A DNA stretch of 22,279 nt from Silene noctiflora (lineage: Eukaryota > Streptophyta > Magnoliopsida > Caryophyllales > Caryophyllaceae). The notes below the pieces were generated by a model. That model was not told where the DNA came from, made no database searches, and saw only the letters and a program-made list of their open reading frames with translations. Both the position numbers and the translations under genes were made by a program. Below are positions 1 through 16,866 of the stretch, one piece after another (positions within the stretch are counted from its first letter, which is position 1; each line of letters begins with the position of its first letter). The stretch is from contig VHZZ01000134.1 in assembly GCA_009801015.1 (NCBI GenBank), positions 33,144 to 55,422 on the forward strand. The letters run 5' to 3'.

Positions 1-203
1 GATCGGGTTGAGCAAATCCAAGCTCAACCTATAAACTATATGAGGGATTGAGAGGGACCAGGGCATGTTAGGTATGTTTTGCCTAACTCACAGGCACGGG
101 CCGAGGTAGGGGATGGGTCAACAGTGACAAATTTAGGATTTCTGAAATGGGGGTGTTTAATAAAATTTATAGCATAAAAAGGGATAAAATATAATCACTC
201 AAA
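1..203. other. Intergenic, no gene seen
   Basis: G-rich and AT-rich patches without a convincing reading frame. The GGGTTGAGC/CAAGCTCAACC start and GGCACGGGCCGAGG near 93-106 resemble the low-complexity compound repeats found elsewhere in this window. Confidence 0.4.
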
Positions 204-655
204 TCAGGGCCGTCCTTCACATTTTGGGGGCAATATATAAAAGATAGGCCACTTTTAACAATAACTTATATTACTATATAAGTTTTAATTAATGTTTGAT
301 AAATACTAAAACAATTTGATAATGGAGAACGCTAGAAATGCTAGCCGAAGTATTTATTTTTAAATATGATTACGCGCTTTAATTTAAAATATCACTATGT
401 TGTCGTTGTCATGGTGGTTGAATGAATGTAAATTGCAAATAAGATGATGCAGGTTCATCTTTCCTAACAACAATTTTCAATTGATTTTAATATGCAAAAT
501 TAAAAGTAGAAAATGCATTTGCAAAGGCTTAAACTCAAGTTGCTACAAAGGTGGGAAAATGGTTCTACCACTTAACCACTAAGATTTAATAAAATAAAGG
601 CACATAAATATAAAGATATCCTTTTTTTTCAAGATTATCACCCCCTATAAATCCG
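204..655 (-). repeat. Probable transposon-derived repeat with a tRNA-like segment
   Basis: Read on the minus strand the region starts with GGACGGATTTATAGGGGGTG (about 637-656). It passes through a tRNA-like stretch, TAGTGGTTAAGTGGTAGAAC then CAACTTGAGTTTAAGCC (about 530-585), and ends near CCAAAATGTGAAGGACGGCC (about 208-227). A similar G-rich head followed by an A-box-like motif is seen at 2153-2350 on the plus strand. I read both as members of one non-coding repeat family. The class is not identifiable without a repeat library, and the boundaries are approximate. Confidence 0.3.
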
Positions 656-804
656 TCCATGTGGGTCAGGCCTGACTAATTTGAACCCAAGGGATGGGCC
701 GAGGCGGCCAACATTTTTGACCAACTCTAATCCTTATATACTTCGTAATTAGCTATAAGCGGCCCACCAAAATACTTCTCCTGATATGCTTATGTAATGA
801 AACA

Positions 805-1067
805 TACTCCCTCCCATTTAGACTAAAGGTAACTATTACTATAAACAGACGATCCACGCCAAAGGTAACATTCCTTATTTGGCCCACAACATTACCAAGT
901 TGCTCTTATACCCATTTGATATTTACACAAAAATATCCTTACATACCCCACCTAACAACCCACAATTAAACTCATAATTACATACTCCACCTATTTTTTT
1001 CTCTTTTTACACTTACTTTTTCTTCCATTTTCACCTATGTTACCTTTGGTCTGAATCAAAGGGAGTA
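805..1067. mobile_element. Stowaway-like MITE (about 263 bp) upstream of the reductase gene
   Basis: Both ends carry TA. The left end TACTCCCTCCCATTTAGACT with following AAAGGTAAC (805-833) is inverted at the right end as GTTACCTTTGG…GGGAGTA (about 1039-1067). TA flanks and CTCCCTCC ends are those of Tc1/mariner Stowaway elements. The interior is AT-rich with a second AAAGGTAAC near 860, and there is no coding capacity. Confidence 0.7.
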
Positions 1068-1254
1068 CAAAAGATAAAATAAAACGTAAACAATTGATTA
1101 AAATATTATCAAAATGGACTTGGCTACCTCCATCCCCTCACTACTCCACCAACCTAGTACCTACCTCTAATTTGGTACGTCACTAGTGATCAAATAATTC
1201 TCACAATCCGGTCACCATACCATAATTAAAACAAATACGAGAATCCAATACTTC

Positions 1255-1262
1255 TATAAATA
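1255..1262 (+). promoter_or_regulatory. Candidate ancestral TATA box of the reductase gene
   Basis: TATAAATA is preceded by CTTC. Before the SINE inserted it would have been roughly 90 bp from the ATG, a normal distance for a plant gene with a short 5' UTR. Now either this copy or the altered copy near 1449-1457 could set the transcription start. No expression data are available. Confidence 0.45.
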
Positions 1263-1272
1263 CACGACACTA
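1256..1272 (+). repeat. Left target-site duplication of the SINE, containing a TATA box
   Basis: The sequence is ATAAATACACGACACTA. Together with the preceding T at 1255 it makes TATAAATA, a good plant TATA box, about 280 bp upstream of the start codon. Its twin lies at 1451-1467. Confidence 0.85.
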
Positions 1273-1450
1273 ACCCATGAGCACTCAGATCAACTGGCAA
1301 GGGTTGTTCTAGCTTAACCAGAGGTCTCGTGCTCGAGCCCTGGGAACGCAGCAGTGTTGAAACTAACGAGGGAGAGCTTTACCGCCCTAGTAGTCCTACC
1401 CGACTCGAATCCGGATTAAATCGGATGGTTTACCCCAAAAAAAAAAAATA
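1273..1450 (+). mobile_element. tRNA-derived SINE inserted in the promoter of the reductase gene
   Basis: A 178-bp insert ends in an A-rich tail (about 1437-1450) and is flanked by a 17-bp direct repeat, ATAAATACRCGACACTA, at 1256-1272 and 1451-1467 with one mismatch. It holds an A-box-like TGGCAAGGGTTG (1295-1306) and, about 35 bp on, a B-box-like TGCTCGAGCCC (1330-1340), the layout of a tRNA-derived Pol III promoter. Length, tail and target-site duplication fit a SINE moved by LINE machinery. I cannot name the family; Amaranthaceae SINE families would be the first comparison. Confidence 0.85.
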
Positions 1451-1467
1451 ATAAATACGCGACACTA
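1451..1467 (+). repeat. Right target-site duplication of the SINE
   Basis: The sequence is ATAAATACGCGACACTA, differing from the left copy by A to G at the ninth base. The A-rich SINE tail now precedes it, giving AATAATAAATA in place of CTATAAATA, 84 bp upstream of the reductase ATG. Confidence 0.85.
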
Positions 1468-1534
1468 CACTTGCAAATTCCACAAATTCACAATCAAACC
1501 AAACATTTCATCATTTCAACAGTGAAAATAAAAA

Positions 1535-4500
1535 ATGAGTGGTTCAGGTAAGGTAGTATGCGTCACAGGCGGGTCGGGTTATATTGCTTCATGGATTGTC
1601 AAGCTTCTCCTTCAACGTGGTTATACTGTTAAGGCCACCGTCCGTGATCCTAGTAATTCCTCTTTCCTCCTTTTTTTGCAATTCTATTATTATTATTCGT
1701 TTTGGACCCGTAATTATAAATCCTGATTCCGCTACTGTTAGTCATGTAGTACTTGTAGTGGTTGTTAATTATGTTTGGCTATTCACTCCGTCCCAATCAT
1801 TTGTTTTGATTAAAATTACTCTCGGAAAGATTATAAAAGTGAAACAAATAATTGAGATGAAGAATACGGAAGGTTTGGAATTTTTGATTGATTAGCCTTT
1901 TGGAGTGGATTGAATTTGGAGAAATAGGTTGGGTAGCTGATGATTTTCACTGTGCTTAGGGAAATTAGTGATAATTAATAGATATTTGTATGTCGAGAAT
2001 CGCGGGAAGTTTTATTCCGTTTGTCTCAATCATTTGTTTACTTTTTAATTCTTTGTGAAGTTTATTTTAATCAAAGATAAACAAATGATTTGGACGGAGG
2101 GAGTATATACTATATCATATTGAGATCTGCTTAAGGTAAAGATAGCTTGCAGGCAGGGGCGGATCCAAGGGGGGGCCGAGGGGGCAGGTGCCCACCATGA
2201 AGTTTCAGAAATAAATATTTATAAGTATTTGTAGTATAGAATAATTTACTATGGCATAGTTGGTAGAAGTATTAATCAAGGTTAAGATTAATGTCCTCAA
2301 CGATTAAATGTATTAATCAAGGTTAAGATTAACGTCCTCAACGATTTCATGTAATGTAGGGTTAGTTAATAGTTAGTATAGAATTTTAACAACCAATTCT
2401 GAGGAGCGAGAATGGGTTTTCATGTAAGGTACTTCACTTGCTACTGGCCTCTGAATCTCTGATAGCTGGCAGAAGATTAAGAGATCTTATTACTATATGT
2501 TTCCTAATCCCCTAATAATAGTTGATAGTTCCTGGCTGACAGCACGGGGGCGAAAATACTCTGACTCTGCCGAAATGAGTGCCAAGAAGTATATAGATCA
2601 TTCCATTTGTTTTTTTTTTAGCCAACACGGGTTTCTCCATGAACATCGTGTTTGGTTCTTTATCTTACCCTTTGTTTGGATAGGGGAAAGGGAAGGGAGG
2701 GATTTGGAAGGAAGAAATTTCCTTTGTTCGGTTAGCATTTTGGCTCGGTAGAAGGATTTTGAGGAGAGGGAGCTGGAACCCCTGCTGTCAGAGAAGCGTA
2801 GTCAAACTAGAGAAAAAACTCAACGAACAGGAAACCCGAGAGGGAACAGCAAGTCTTTTATGTTTATAGTTAAGCTAATCTTGCATACTATTGGCTCTGG
2901 TACTAAGTTATTATCTATTAAGCAATGAAAAGTCCTCATATTTGTTTCAAAATATCTAATTTGAATATCAAGTTAGCTCAGAGTTCAGGGTTACTTTTGA
3001 AATTCACGAAACCTAGTTTCATTCTTGTACAAGAGTTTGTATTTCCTCTTTATATTTTGGACTACCCTTTTTAATCCGGAAAATGAATCTGAGATAGTGA
3101 ACGTTGTGGTCAATTAGATTGTCTGGTATATATGGGGGCTTATGATATGAGATGCAGGAACTGCGAGCAGAAGTGTATACAAACCATTGGTTATTCGTGG
3201 ATGTGAGTATTACTATTTACTAGGTCTATTATTATGTTCATGCATCACCAATTACTTCAAGTCTTGGGCTTTGATTAGTGTTATTCATTAGGATTTAGGA
3301 GGAGAAACCGAAAAAGTATAAACAGAAATCCCGTTTTTTCCCTTGAGTTTTCAGCTCATTTACTAGTCTTATTACTATGCGTGTTATACAAATAAAAGAG
3401 GAGGTTAGGAAATTGCAAATGGTTTATGTACTGTATTATTCTCTTTGCCATTTTATTTAGAGTTTATCTTATTACTTTCTCCACTACTTACTGCAGATGA
3501 TCCAAAGAAAGTAGAGCATTTGAGTTCTCTTGATGGAGCTAAAGAGAGACTTCAGTTGTTTCCTGCTAATCTTTTGGAGGAGGGTTCTTTTGATCAGGCA
3601 GTGGAGGGATGCGAGTGCGTTTTCCACACAGCATCTCCCTTCTATCATGCTGTTAACGATCCACAGGTAAACCTACATTTTATTTCCTGTTTCTTTCGTA
3701 TTTTTTTTTTTCTGGAAGGCGGGGAGGGGAAGGGGGTGTTGCTATATTGATAGAATTATATTACTCCTATTTTTAGACTTTTTCTTGTTGTTTTCCTATG
3801 ATGAGCGTTCTCTTCTTGTTTTTTCTATGATGAATTTGTCTTTAACATCTTCTGTCTACTGAAGCTGGTAAAGAGTACAAATGAACAAGTCATATTCATT
3901 TCTACGGAAGATTAATGAGTAGGTTGTTTGACTCTCATACGTAATTTACATATAGTGTATAGCACCATGATACAATTTTCAATAGATTCTCAATTCGGAA
4001 AACATTTTTTTTTTCTTTGCTGTAGACCTGTTTAATACTCAAAGTTTGTTTTTGCTTTTGCCCCTTTGACCAAACCTTATATGTTGATGTATATTATGTA
4101 GCATTAGGATAATATTGGCGGTATATGTAATGTGTTTATGTAGAGATATATGATGTCAAGCTCATGATAATGAGATGTAACTGTTTTTTAGGTGGGAAAT
4201 TGCTAAACTGATTTGCCCCATTACTTCTCCCCTGTATCAGGCAGAACTACTTGATCCTGCTGTGAAGGGAACACTTAATGTCCTCAATGCTTGTGTGAAA
4301 GTTCCAACGATTAAGAGAGTTGTTCTAACATCTTCAATGGCAGCAGTTGCATACAATGGCAAACCTCGAACCCCTGAAGTGGTTGTTGATGAAAGTTGGT
4401 TTTCCAATCCAGATCTATGTAGGGAATCACAGGTACATAGTGTGCATGTACTAGATATCCGTTTTTCATTATTGATGATTCAGAAGCATTTTGGTGCTAT

Positions 4501-6210
4501 AATTAGTGTTATTTCTGTTTAGTTTGTTAAAGCTTTCCCTATATCCAACATTTGAAAGAAGACACATAAACAGTTTTCTTTATAGGATTGAACTCATGTG
4601 TGGTCTTGCTTGCTTTTGCCTTTTCTTTTTTCTGCTGGGTGAACTATGCAGTTCTATTGGCTTGGTGTTNTGTTTAAATTTATGACTACAAAAATGCAAG
4701 TAGTGTTAAAACTTTGAAATGATGAATCTGTTCCAGTGTTAACAGGTCCTAGTAATACATCAAGAGTTTCAGTAGTACATCTGAAAATAGCATATTTGCT
4801 TTTAATTGACGCTTATCGGTCCCCTCTCCCCTGGTTGAAAGAAAAAAATAGTTTTGCTCTTCATATATTGTGAGGCAACCTTCAATCGCTGAAGTTCTCG
4901 ACAATAATTTCGTTTTGGGTTGTACATTAAAGTCTCTCTTATTTCACTACAGTCTAAGGTTTCATTCATCCAGTACTCCTCGCCCGCAGTGTCAGAGATC
5001 CTAGTGCTCCATAATACTCCGTATCATTGTCTTGTATGATTAACTTAGCTATTTTAATATAACCAAATTGTCATCCCCGGTCATTTATTGTAAGCATTGA
5101 CACGTTCCATTTTCAATGGAGCCAAAGAGTCACTATGAGCATTGACTAAAATTTGATATCTCGTTTTAACATAGAGGCAACACTTCATACATTTGATATC
5201 CCCTGAACCCCACCCCCCTATATGCGAGATTTAGTGAGGCACTATGAGCGTTGACGGAAATTTACTGTTTTGTGTGGTTGCCTATAGATGTGGTACGTCC
5301 TTTCTAAAACTTTGGCCGAGGATGCTGCCTGGAAATTTGTTAAAGAGAAGGGTATTGAGATGGTGACGATAAACCCAGCAATGGTGATTGGACCATTGTT
5401 ACAGCCAACTCTCAACACAAGTGCTGCTGCTGTAGGCAAATTGTTTGGCAAGTATCAAGTTAACTGTAATTTCAGTCTTTCGTCTTAAGACTTGGGATAT
5501 ATGCGTAACCGACTTCCCTGCATTGTTCTTTTTTCAATCTATTCAGGGGCCGAAACGTATCCAAATGCAAGCTTTGGTTGGGTACATGTAAAGGATGTGG
5601 CCATGGCCCATATTCTGGCGTTTGAGGTTCCTTCTGCCAATGGGAGGTACTGCTTAGTCGAATCTGTGGTCCACTTTTCAGAGGTTGTGAAGATTTTAAA
5701 AGAGCTGTACCCTAATGCCGCGCTTCCTGATAAGTAAGTTGTTTCGAATATCTCCTTTGTTGTCTTCCACTCTTCATTGTCAAATTTCTGGCTGTTCAGC
5801 TTACATGAGTAAACATGATAAAATTTAATCTCGACCATACCCGAACAAACTAACCTACATATGAGGTATATGACCCAAGACCCAAATACTCCTAGACCTG
5901 AACTATGTTGTCCATGTACTGACTGTGACCCCTAAATTATTCGATAATGACACGCGCGAGCATGGAATAATCCAACTCAGGCCCAAATTGACCCTACTCG
6001 TACCAGACCCATAGTACTACAGAGTTGCTTTTCAATAATTTACCGACCATCTAAACATTTTGCAGGAGTGCGGATGACAAGCCATTGGTGCCACCATATC
6101 AGGTCTCGAAAGAAAAAATAACGAGTCTGGGCATTGATTACATTCCTTTGAAAGTATGCTTCAAGGAGACTGTTGACAGCCTCAAGGAGAAAGGTTTTGT
6201 GACCCTCTGA
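1535..6210 (+). CDS. Cinnamoyl-CoA reductase-like / DFR-superfamily NADP-dependent reductase, six exons
   Basis: Joined exons 1535-1652, 3497-3666, 4241-4432, 5288-5447, 5547-5733 and 6066-6210 give 323 aa, close to the usual ~325 aa of this family. It is an extended short-chain dehydrogenase that reduces a carbonyl with NADPH; the substrate (phenolic CoA ester, aldehyde or dihydroflavonol-like) cannot be read from sequence. Visible parts: the Rossmann motif TGGSGYIAS at residues 11-19, R37 of VRDP as likely NADP contact, VVLTSS with catalytic Ser at 127/128, and the Y163-x-x-x-K167 pair in MWYVLSK. The signature KNWYCYGK of true lignin CCRs is absent, so this is the CCR-like/'alcohol dehydrogenase' clade. 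The C-terminus [10 protein letters not shown]…[10 protein letters not shown] is typical. Splice phases agree throughout. Intron 4 (5448-5546) has no in-phase GT donor and needs a GC donor (see findings). Probably cytosolic, as no targeting peptide is seen. Confidence 0.92.
1775..1862. mobile_element. Degenerate Stowaway-like MITE in reductase intron 1
   Basis: The left arm CACTCCGTCCCAATCATTTG (1785-1804) is answered by AAACAAATAATTGAGATGAAG on the right (about 1842-1862), an imperfect inverted repeat of the common Stowaway ends. It is short and diverged, and lies inside intron 1. Confidence 0.55.
2014..2106. mobile_element. Stowaway-like MITE in reductase intron 1
   Basis: The left arm CCGTTTGTCTCAATCATTTG (about 2018-2037) with GTTTAC pairs with the right arm GATAAACAAATGATTTGGAC followed by GGAGGGAGTATA. 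About 90 bp, non-coding. It belongs to the same broad family as the repeats at 8589-10059 and 20034-20116. Confidence 0.65.
2153..2350 (+). repeat. G-rich-headed repeat with A-box-like motif and a 41-bp tandem duplication
   Basis: It starts with CAGGGGCGGATCCAAGGGGG. About 100 bp on is TGGCATAGTTGG, an exact match to the Pol III A-box consensus TRGCNNAGTNGG. A 36-bp block beginning TATTAATCAAGGTTAAG occurs at 2270-2305 and again at 2311-2346 (period 41 bp, one mismatch). No clear B box follows. It may be a relative of the repeat at 204-655. Confidence 0.4.
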
Positions 6211-6768
6211 ATCTTCAGTCTTGACATCGAATGAGTAGCTGCTGATTAAATGGACGTCCGTGAATAAGTTCTTTTGGTATTTAAGAGACGTACCCAACGA
6301 TGTTGGTCATATGTACTGGCTTGGGTCTGGTTTTGTTCTTAGATTGTATCAAATCTTACGGTTTATCCATTATTGGTAGGTAATGATCGATGCATGCCTA
6401 CCCATCTACGATAAATGGATAGCATTTCAACATTTTGAAACAATAATTGATGCATGCTATTAGCGTCTTATGAGTTATGACTTACCATTCGCAACTCTGT
6501 GTTTCAGTTTTGATTATGGTTGAGAGTAGCTAACAGGAGCTACTCGAATAACGATTGTAATCGCTGGTTGTCTAGGCTTGACTCAGCCCAAGAAGTGCAA
6601 TTTGAACGAGACACGAACCTGAACTGATTCAATCTCAGACAATTCTTAGAAATGAATAAAGTAGAAATGTCGCCTAGATGACTTCTACAGCAATAAAACC
6701 TTAAAAATACCGCGTGCCTGTAATGATCTGAGTTCGTTCTTGAAGTTGTCTGAAATACACTCGATATA
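6211..6768. other. 3' UTR and downstream DNA of the reductase gene
   Basis: No reading frame of interest. AATAAA at 6655-6660 is a possible but rather distant polyadenylation signal. A pair of GATGCATGC motifs (about 6389 and 6449) flank a short AT-rich stretch. Nothing else is supported. Confidence 0.4.
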
Positions 6769-7112
6769 CTACCAGCTTAGAATACTCTTTGGATGTCGGG
6801 GGCCTCCACAGAACATTAGGCGGCCCCAGTAACCGCCTTGAGAGAACCAGCATCCAACAGACCAACACGAGTAGACCTTAGGACAGTTAGAAAACAGACG
6901 CAACACGAGTATCATAGACGGCATTGTATCCACTATCCACTCCCCATTTCAGGCGGCGAATCAGATACTATTCCATAGTATACTTCTCCAGACCATTCAA
7001 CTTGTGTTGCATACTCGGCCATCGATGAGAACAGGTGTTTCGGCCAGTAACCAATGGAGAATTTGTCCTGCCCCTCGGTTAAAATTATCCACCAATTCCC
7101 GTCTGCTCGTTG
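6769..7112 (-). pseudogene. Neprosin-domain (DUF239) gene fragment, broken C-terminal part
   Basis: On the minus strand, about 55 codons read GNWW (7089-7100), then IGYWPKHLF, WSGEVYYG and MGSG (6936-6947). These are hallmark residues of the C-terminal part of plant Neprosin/DUF239 proteins, a family including the carnivorous-plant prolyl endopeptidase neprosin. A stop (6933-6935) follows MGSG directly. Further bases in another frame give YNAVYDTRVASV, then after another shift GGYWGRLMFCGGP (about 6798-6837), the usual family ending. So the piece has an in-frame stop and at least two frame changes. The N-terminal three quarters, signal peptide and prodomain are not found upstream. GTAG just before 7112 could be an old acceptor site. 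I call it a relic; the family is known from memory, not a search. Confidence 0.75.
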
Positions 7113-8150
7113 CTACGTTTGTAACCATAACAATATGATGTAGTTTTTTTTTTTTTTTATCTGTACTCTTAGGACATACGTTAAAAAAACCGTTGTTTGT
7201 TTATATAGTCTAACATGCCTTCTCAATAGTCAAGTTCCCAAGTTCCAGGTCGATTTCTCGCCTCGAATTTGGGAGTAGGTATTTGGAATGATTCCCAGTG
7301 GCATCCTTGTGTCGACCTCTACAAATCTACAAACCTAGTTAATACTTTAACAAGTTAAATGAATTAAGTTTACCGTAAACTTAGAATAAAAATGTGCTTT
7401 ATAATCCTTGAAAACTTCTAGATTAACCTGTAACCATTTATTAATCTTAGCTTATCTTAGTCTCTTACATAGAAAGACTACGGTTAAATTAGGATTTAAA
7501 AAAAAAAAATAATGTTGATAAATTTTTTAAAATTAATTAGGGTCGATTTTGAAATTATAAGTCCCAACCTAAGTTAGGTAAGTGTTGAACATACCCGATT
7601 TTTAGAGGTGATTAAGTGCGAATTTCAGTTGGACACAGACCGAGGTAACACGGTTTGTTTTTTTTCCACGAACACACAAATTAGCGGGTTTTAGATGTGT
7701 TCATGGATCGGGCCGTTTTAAATTTTGGAATACATATTGTCCAATTCCACTTTATTAACAGGACAGCCTAACCAACTCTACTTGATCGTCTCATCCATGA
7801 CCAACTCTAACCCGACCTAATCCTAATCCAGCTCGATCCCCGTGTCCTTAAGTCGCCCCCAAACCTATATTAAGCCTGCCCGAGTCCATGACTACTCCAA
7901 CACAAACATGGCCAACCCATCCCACTTCATGGGTTGGGATCAGGCTTAGCCCACCGAACCCGAACCCGAACCCGAACCCGAACTCGAGTTCAACCCGACC
8001 CAGTTTAACCCTCCAACAAGAACCATATGCACCACGATAATTGATTCACAACCCCCCGCGAAATCTCCTCCCGTTACTCCCTTAAACCCTTGGAAAAACC
8101 TCCATTAAAACCACCCCAAAAACCACCGGAGTTAAGGGCAAAACCGTCCA
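7113..8150. other. Intergenic DNA and promoter region of the DEG10-like gene
   Basis: The stretch has a T16 run (about 7143-7158), A-rich DNA near 7498-7512, and a long degenerate ACCCGACC/TAATCC-type compound repeat (about 7740-8010). A (CGAACC)n microsatellite of 4.8 units sits at 7955-7983, about 170 bp before the DEG10-like ATG. No convincing TATA box is seen. On the minus strand about 32 open codons near 7210-7310 match nothing I recognise. Confidence 0.5.
7955..7983. repeat. (CGAACC)n hexanucleotide microsatellite
   Basis: Almost five perfect CGAACC units, directly followed by the palindrome CGAACTCGAGTTC. It lies in the promoter or 5' UTR region of the DEG10-like gene and is likely to vary in length between individuals. 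Confidence 0.85.
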
Positions 8151-15461
<7,311 letters not shown>

Positions 15462-15877
15462 GTTGTTCCTCCCCCAATTTTGCCTTGGGGGGCTCTTCTG
15501 TTTAAGTCTAGCTTATTGCTAGACTATCTGTACTAGCCGACAGCCGTGGTAGCATTGCTGAGGGAATAGACTTGTCGGATGGCCTAATGGGTCATTCAAG
15601 AGGGATACGGCTATGTTCGCATTTGAATTAGGTCGTTTAGTATACTGTCCTATTGGATTTTTAGTTTCGGGTTTTGGGTTGTATTTGGGTTCGCCTGCTC
15701 GGATGCAGGCCTTCTTAATTTTTTTTTTTTTTTTTTGTCTCGGCCGTTGCTCCATAGAAAGTGGCAACATTTTGTATTCTATAGGCAACATGTATAAAAA
15801 TGATTCTTGCGCTCCAACTTTGATTTTACAAGTATTCAATAGAATTACATCTTATTTTTATTTTATTTTCAACTCAA
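15462..15877. other. 3' UTR and downstream DNA of DEG10
   Basis: After the stop lies a small perfect hairpin, GTCTAGC-TTATT-GCTAGAC (about 15507-15525), then a long T run (about 15719-15735). No gene is supported on either strand. Open frames here are short and lack any motif. Confidence 0.45.
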
Positions 15878-15998
15878 CAGTAGGTCTCGTGAGAGACATA
15901 ATAGGGAAACAAAAAATTTAGTGGGTCCCTCACCCCATTATGTGAGAGGTCTCTCAATAACGCTATTGAGAGACCGTCTCTCTGAAGTTTTTGTGTCA
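15878..15998. mobile_element. Small palindromic MITE-like repeat with GGTCTCTC/GAGAGACC arms
   Basis: The stretch is built of repeated GGTCTC / GAGAGAC words in both orientations. Its core at 15948-15975 is a perfect 12-bp stem (GGTCTCTCAATA paired with TATTGAGAGACC) around ACGC. The outer left part (AGGTCTCGTGAGAGAC) is echoed in reverse by GACCGTCTCTC on the right. It looks like a foldback element. No clear target-site duplication was found. Confidence 0.5.
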
Positions 15999-16860
15999 AC
16001 TCAATTACCATGTGAATGTTCAAATGATCTTGTTTTTGCTTGTCTATGCTTTGTGGCTCGACTTGTCAAACGGGTCGGTCGGACAGGTTAGGAGGTTGAT
16101 GTTTTTTTTTTTTTCCTTGGCGGTGGGCAGGAATTTGAGTACCTTTTTTCGAGAAGTATTTTAATCACTGTTAAATTGTCCAAATGACCACACCGTTGCA
16201 ATAATACAATTTGATTTCTCGTATTTGATTTTTCAAAATAATTACCACTATATTATATTTTTAAAAACATATTACTATATATTTGAAGAAATATCGGTTA
16301 AAGTTGATTAACCGAAGTCAACAGAGACAATATTTTAAATAAAAAAACTTTCCATTTAGCTCTTAAAAGTCAATATAAATGTTTTCATCAATATGATTGA
16401 ATGAAATTAAGGTGACTAATATCTACATTTATAATCACTTGAAACATCCTTAATGAGTTAATACCATTATAATTAAATACGTTCAATCTATTCAGATAAC
16501 AAATAACACATTTCGAAAATAAATTACGAAATTATGTAAAATGTAGGTTTATTAATTTTTTTCGATACGTTATTTCTAAATTTAGAAAAAAAAAATTAGG
16601 TTTATTTCCAGCTCATAATCATGGTTAATTACCACTTTCGCGCAATTTTATTGCATAACACCAAAGGATATAACATATGATCTACAAATAACACTAAAAT
16701 TAGTATTACAACAATTTTAGAACATCATTAAAATTGCAAAACAACCAAAATTAGGACATTTTCTAAGGTTACCCACAAATTGTGGGAGACTAATGAAGAA
16801 AAAATGGTATGCAAAACATTTGTGCATCAATTAAGGCATGAATATAAGAAGGATGATCCT
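15999..16860. other. AT-rich intergenic DNA upstream of the SKS-like gene
   Basis: About 860 bp, strongly AT-rich from 16190 to 16750, without a convincing reading frame or recognisable transposon. A T-run lies near 16100-16114. It probably includes the distal promoter of the next gene. Confidence 0.45.
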
Positions 16861-16866
16861 TATAAA
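16861..16866 (+). promoter_or_regulatory. Likely TATA box of the SKS-like gene
   Basis: TATAAA within CCTTATAAACC lies 159-164 bp before the ATG. This puts transcription start near 16890-16895 and gives a 5' UTR of about 130 nt with no upstream ATG. A second TA-rich run at about 17006-17016 is too close to the ATG to be the main TATA box. Confidence 0.5.

Noticed and set aside
1584..1895. 103-codon open frame overlapping reductase exon 1
   Set aside because: Out of frame with the reductase exon and extending into a T-rich intron with a MITE; no protein motif.
2497..2751. 84-codon open frame in reductase intron 1
   Set aside because: Low-complexity residues and no recognisable domain; inside the intron of a well-supported gene.
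15519..15921. Opposed open frames of about 100 codons after the DEG10 stop
   Set aside because: They translate a homopolymer (Phe or Lys runs) and a foldback repeat; no homology motif on either strand.
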